A stretch of DNA of 5,320 nt from Anaerolineae bacterium CG2_30_58_95. Lineage in GTDB: Bacteria > Chloroflexota > Anaerolineae > Anaerolineales > Villigracilaceae. A program made the translations under genes and the position numbers. The notes beneath the pieces were generated by a model. The model searched no databases, was not told the DNA's origin, and was given only the letters and a program-made list of their open reading frames with translations. Shown here piece after piece: positions 4,904-5,320 of this stretch. The stretch spans positions 1 to 5,320 of the forward strand of contig MNXK01000043.1 of assembly GCA_001872165.1 (NCBI GenBank), given 5' to 3'. The stretch's first letter is position 1, and the number at the start of each line of letters is the position of its first letter.

Positions 4904-4907
4904 GAGG
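4904..4907 (+). promoter_or_regulatory. Ribosome binding site of the ATP-cone gene; decides the start
   Basis: GAGG lies 7 nt before ATG 4915 but only 1 nt before the in-frame ATG 4909, so 4915 is preferred. Confidence 0.55.
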
Positions 4908-4914
4908 CATGAAT

Positions 4915-5320
4915 ATGGCAAAGATAAAATACGTAATAAAACGCAACGGGGCCACCGTCCCATTTGTGCAGGATAGGATCACAAACGCCATCTTCCGCGC
5001 CGCGGTTTCGGTCGGCGGGCGGGACCGGACGATTGCCGAAAGCCTCAGCAATCAGGTTGTCGAGCTGCTAGAGAGTCGCTTCGGGAGGAACAAGCCCCCC
5101 TCCGTCGAGGAAATCCAAGACGTAGTTGAGAAGGTATTGATCGAGAACGGCCACGCCAGGGTCGCCAAGGCCTACATTCTCTACCGCGAGGAGCGCAACC
5201 GGAGGCGGAAGCAAGAGAAGTCGCCCAGCGAGCAGCGCTCGGAGTATATCCCCTGGGCGAAAATGTGGTCGGTTTTGGACTGGGCGGTAGACCACGAGAT
5301 CAATACGGTAGAAAAGCTAA
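4915..5320 (+). CDS. ATP-cone protein, probably ribonucleoside-triphosphate reductase (N-terminal part, cut by window end)
   Basis: The frame is open from ATG 4915 to the edge, 135 complete codons. Residues about 3-95 form an ATP-cone, the nucleotide-binding allosteric domain that senses ATP/dATP in ribonucleotide reductases and in NrdR. It starts with KYVIKRNGATVPFVQDRITNAIFRAA, continues with the PPSVEEIQDVVEKVLIENG region, and ends with AKAYILYREERNRRR. After a charged linker, a new segment begins (EYIPWAKMWSVLDWAVDHEINTVEKL), which looks like the start of the catalytic part of an anaerobic (NrdD) or cobalamin-dependent (NrdJ) reductase rather than NrdR, whose zinc ribbon would precede the cone. 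The class cannot be decided from this piece, so no symbol is given. It is transcribed away from the nad operon, from its own promoter. Confidence 0.8.
   Translation, partial: MAKIKYVIKRNGATVPFVQDRITNAIFRAAVSVGGRDRTIAESLSNQVVELLESRFGRNKPPSVEEIQDVVEKVLIENGHARVAKAYILYREERNRRRKQEKSPSEQRSEYIPWAKMWSVLDWAVDHEINTVEKL

Overview
The window looks like an ordinary bacterial chromosome segment of moderately high GC. It carries the end of a phosphate-uptake (Pst) operon, a complete de novo NAD biosynthesis operon, and the start of what is probably a ribonucleotide reductase gene. No phage, plasmid or transposase genes are visible. The gene content, the long-form style of quinolinate synthase and the several families of short palindromic repeats suggest an environmental bacterium, possibly Chloroflexota (Anaerolineae-like). 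That placement is inference from general resemblance, not a demonstrated assignment.

Left part (1-1055, + strand): the last 35 codons of pstB (phosphate ABC transporter ATPase), then phoU 35 bp later. A spacer of about 130 bp follows. It starts with a perfect TATAAT overlapping the phoU stop codon and ends in a strong intrinsic terminator (932-958), so it may encode a small RNA. Directly after the terminator is a tRNA-like gene (963-1055) with anticodon UAU (isoleucine, AUA codons). It can be folded into a full cloverleaf, except that its T-loop is 27 nt instead of 7: a clean 20-nt insertion splits an otherwise perfect TTCGACT loop.

Middle part (1067-4779, - strand): nadC, nadA and nadB, transcribed in that order. 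NadB oxidises L-aspartate to iminoaspartate, NadA condenses it with dihydroxyacetone phosphate to give quinolinate, and NadC turns quinolinate into nicotinate mononucleotide. The operon has a very good sigma70-type promoter (TTGACA-16-TAGAAT) and a candidate inverted-repeat operator at the likely transcription start. Three unrelated palindromic repeats sit in it: tandem 30-bp units between nadC and nadA, a 74-bp imperfect palindrome inside the nadA reading frame, and a 51-bp near-perfect hairpin between nadA and nadB.

Right end (4842-5320, + strand): a divergent promoter (TTGAAT-17-TATACT), back to back with the nad promoter, drives a gene whose first ~95 residues are an ATP-cone. It is cut by the window edge and is most likely a ribonucleoside-triphosphate reductase.

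The items most worth a second look are the tRNA with the T-loop insertion and the palindromic element translated within NadA.
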